Positions 5,382 to 6,891 of a DNA stretch of 6,891 bases are shown in pieces. Position 1 is the first letter of the stretch. Each line of letters begins with the position of its first letter. The translations under genes and the position numbers were made by a program. Below the pieces are notes generated by a model that saw only the letters and a program-made list of their open reading frames with translations, ran no database searches and was not told the DNA's origin. This DNA comes from Bacteroidales bacterium (lineage in GTDB: Bacteria; Bacteroidota; Bacteroidia; Bacteroidales; WCHB1-69): the NCBI GenBank assembly GCA_016290715.1, contig JAEEUY010000069.1, forward strand, positions 1 through 6,891. The letters are read 5' to 3'.

Positions 5382-5412
5382 TTTGCATATTTAAAAAAAT
5401 TTTTTATATTTG
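5382..5412 (+). promoter_or_regulatory. Near-ideal Bacteroidota promoter (TTTG-N19-TATATTTG)
   Basis: TTTG at 5382-5385 and TATATTTG at 5405-5412 are separated by exactly 19 bp, matching the Bacteroidota -33/-7 consensus. The spacer is an A-run followed by a T-run. ATATTTGCA occurs twice (5379-5387 and 5406-5414), once around each box. Transcription would begin near 5418, about 17 nt before the ATG at 5435. This is the best promoter in the window. Confidence 0.8.
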
Positions 5413-5434
5413 CACCAACTTTATTAATTTAGTC

Positions 5435-6163
5435 ATGAAAAAACAATGGTTATTTTTGTTGTGCCTCTTCTTGGCACATGCGATACTTTCGGCACAGGAA
5501 GATCCTATTGCACAAAACACGGGAAAAGAATTGGATTACATTGATCGAACAACACAATGCCAGTTCGATACTACTGATTTTTCTGAGGTTATCCACTTGT
5601 ATAATGCATTGACTGGAGAACCTAACGGAGAGGTCATTTACAAGCGCGGGAACTATTATATGAATTACAATGGAACACTTAGAAAGCTGACCCGTAACGA
5701 CCTGCTCAAGATGTTTTCAATGGAGGAATTCAGTGAATACAAGCAAGCAAAGAATTGTTGGAATGCCAGTATCCCGCTCTTTGTGGTTGCCGGTTGTGCA
5801 GGAGGCTTGATTGTAGGTGGCACCGCGTGGTTTTTATATGGTTGGTCCCACTTTATGACAACCACATGGGAAGGAGGTTTTTCCAATATGCCGACATTCA
5901 AGGGGGCCCTGTGTGTTGTAATAGGCATCATTGTAGGCACTGCCACCCTCATTCCAGCCATTCATCTTAATCAAAAAGGGAACAGTGTAATGGGGGGACT
6001 CGCCTACGACTACAACTATAATCAAAGATCTTATGATGATAATCATAACGATGACAATAATAATAGTACTCCGAGTTCCGGCAAGCGTCCCGCCTCAAAC
6101 ACATCAATGCACCTCATCATTGGTGGCACTTCACAGGGATTCGGATTAACATTGCGGTTTTAA
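5435..6163 (+). CDS. Exported protein with two hydrophobic segments, function unknown
   Basis: This encodes 242 residues with no family I can name. A Sec signal peptide is plain: MKKQW, a Leu-rich core, and probable cleavage ILSA|QE after residue 20. Next comes a soluble part with a Tyr-rich stretch (YYMNYNGTLRKL, 74-85) and a segment LKMFSMEEFSEYKQAK (91-106). Two hydrophobic glycine-rich segments follow (about 112-136 and 156-177), joined by an aromatic loop. Then comes an Asn/Asp-rich low-complexity stretch (about 192-210) and a C-terminus ending FGLTLRF, where the terminal Phe resembles the last strand of outer-membrane proteins. The short tyrosine and EYK-type motifs before glycine-rich helices are reminiscent of uncharacterised Bacteroidota envelope proteins, but this is an impression only. 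It is driven by the promoter at 5382-5412 and followed after 36 nt by another exported protein gene, so the two probably form an operon. Confidence 0.8.
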   Translation: MKKQWLFLLCLFLAHAILSAQEDPIAQNTGKELDYIDRTTQCQFDTTDFSEVIHLYNALTGEPNGEVIYKRGNYYMNYNGTLRKLTRNDLLKMFSMEEFSEYKQAKNCWNASIPLFVVAGCAGGLIVGGTAWFLYGWSHFMTTTWEGGFSNMPTFKGALCVVIGIIVGTATLIPAIHLNQKGNSVMGGLAYDYNYNQRSYDDNHNDDNNNSTPSSGKRPASNTSMHLIIGGTSQGFGLTLRF

Positions 6164-6199
6164 TCAATTATTTATAAATATTCACTAAGGCTATATAAT

Positions 6200-6891
6200 A
6201 TGAAAAAAGTTATTTTACTTTTCCTCTGTATTGTAATAACCATGGGGTTATCCGCACAAATGGTCAACAAAAAATTCGTCCTTATGAAGGACATAGATAT
6301 GTTCTATAATGGATCGGTAATCCTCGAAAATGATGCAGAACAGTTTTCAGCCTATTTATATCCTCGGGTAGAAAAAAAGTCGATGTTTCATAAAAAAATG
6401 TTGGAACACCAAATTGCGGTCTTCAATAAGAAAAAAAGATCGTTTACTTACCATCAAGTACGCTTTTCCACTCCCCATTTCCTTCAAACAGCATTTGATA
6501 CAGGAGACGATATCTTTGCTACCTATACGTATTATAAAAAGAAAAATACGATTTATTGCACCAGCCATCTTCCCAAAGATGGAACACCCAATGCACAAAC
6601 TAAAATCCGGCTGACCATTCCATCCTCGATAGACTGGAGTACGCGAATAGAGTCGCCTGATGGAAAGTTGCATGCGGTGATTATACTGGCTGCCTTCAAA
6701 AAAAATCCCCCTAAAGTTTATGTATTTGTCTATGATTCAAAAGGAGAAGAGGTGAATTTCAATGAGTTCAGTCCCTCCACTGCTTCTCCTTATTTTGCAT
6801 TTTCAAATGCCGTCCTCTCCAATAACGGTGATGTAACTATGCTGTTTATCTCCTATGAAAGACAGGGCAATCAGGGATTTAATGGTTTCTC
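6200..6891 (+). CDS. Exported protein, 3' end beyond window, function unknown
   Basis: This is an open frame from the ATG at 6200 that continues without a stop to the right edge, giving 230 codons so far. The start has a standard signal peptide (MKKVILLFLC, probable cleavage GLSA|QM after residue 19). The mature part is rich in aromatic and beta-prone segments. SPDGKLHAVIIL, VYVFVYDSKGEEV and a later SNNGDVTMLFISY resemble strands and turns of beta-propeller repeats (PD40/WD40-like, S-x-D/N-G-x), with a polar turn between them. That is a suggestion from pattern, not an assignment. There are no cysteine-lipobox residues at the cleavage site, so it is probably periplasmic or secreted rather than a lipoprotein. 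The 36-nt gap to the preceding gene has no terminator or promoter box, which supports an operon with it. Confidence 0.85.
   Translation, partial: MKKVILLFLCIVITMGLSAQMVNKKFVLMKDIDMFYNGSVILENDAEQFSAYLYPRVEKKSMFHKKMLEHQIAVFNKKKRSFTYHQVRFSTPHFLQTAFDTGDDIFATYTYYKKKNTIYCTSHLPKDGTPNAQTKIRLTIPSSIDWSTRIESPDGKLHAVIILAAFKKNPPKVYVFVYDSKGEEVNFNEFSPSTASPYFAFSNAVLSNNGDVTMLFISYERQGNQGFNGF

Overview
The window reads as a piece of a Bacteroidota chromosome, most likely order Bacteroidales. The evidence is threefold. Bacteroidota-type promoters (a -7 box of the form TAnnTTTG, in one case with a TTTG -33 box exactly 19 bp upstream) precede most genes. Starts are A/T-rich and lack a Shine-Dalgarno sequence. The central operon matches the glycine-lipid acyltransferase pair known from Bacteroides. 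I see no tRNA, rRNA, CRISPR array, transposase or integrase.

Layout. Bases 1-350 hold no convincing gene, but contain several leftward promoter-like boxes and a strong 16-bp-stem hairpin. Bases 351-1178 carry two small leftward genes for hydrophobic membrane proteins of unknown function. A 20-bp identical promoter-like box lies upstream of each. Bases 1421-2359 (leftward) encode a secreted protein with degenerate YD (RHS-like) repeats; its promoter lies inside the longest possible ORF and fixes a shorter start that begins with a signal peptide. Divergent from it is the best understood part: a PlsC-like O-acyltransferase (2602-3459, GlsA-like) followed after 14 nt by an OlsB/GlsB-like N-acyltransferase (3474-4583). 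Together they probably make glycine lipid: the GlsB-like enzyme N-acylates glycine with a 3-hydroxy fatty acid, and the GlsA-like enzyme then esterifies the hydroxyl. Bases 4714-5163 encode a free methionine-(R)-sulfoxide reductase (MsrC/fRMsr) with all three expected cysteines.

Four bases after msrC is what looks like a decayed alpha/beta-hydrolase N-terminus with two in-frame stops (5168-5371), which I annotate as a pseudogene. A near-ideal Bacteroidota promoter (5382-5412) then drives two exported proteins of unknown function. The first (5435-6163) has a signal peptide, two hydrophobic segments and an Asn/Asp-rich tail. The second begins at 6200 and runs off the right edge.

Most of the window is ordinary core-type genome. 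The items that most deserve a second look are the hydrolase remnant, the hairpin near the left edge, the pair of small membrane genes with matching promoters, and the two-gene exported-protein unit at the right end.
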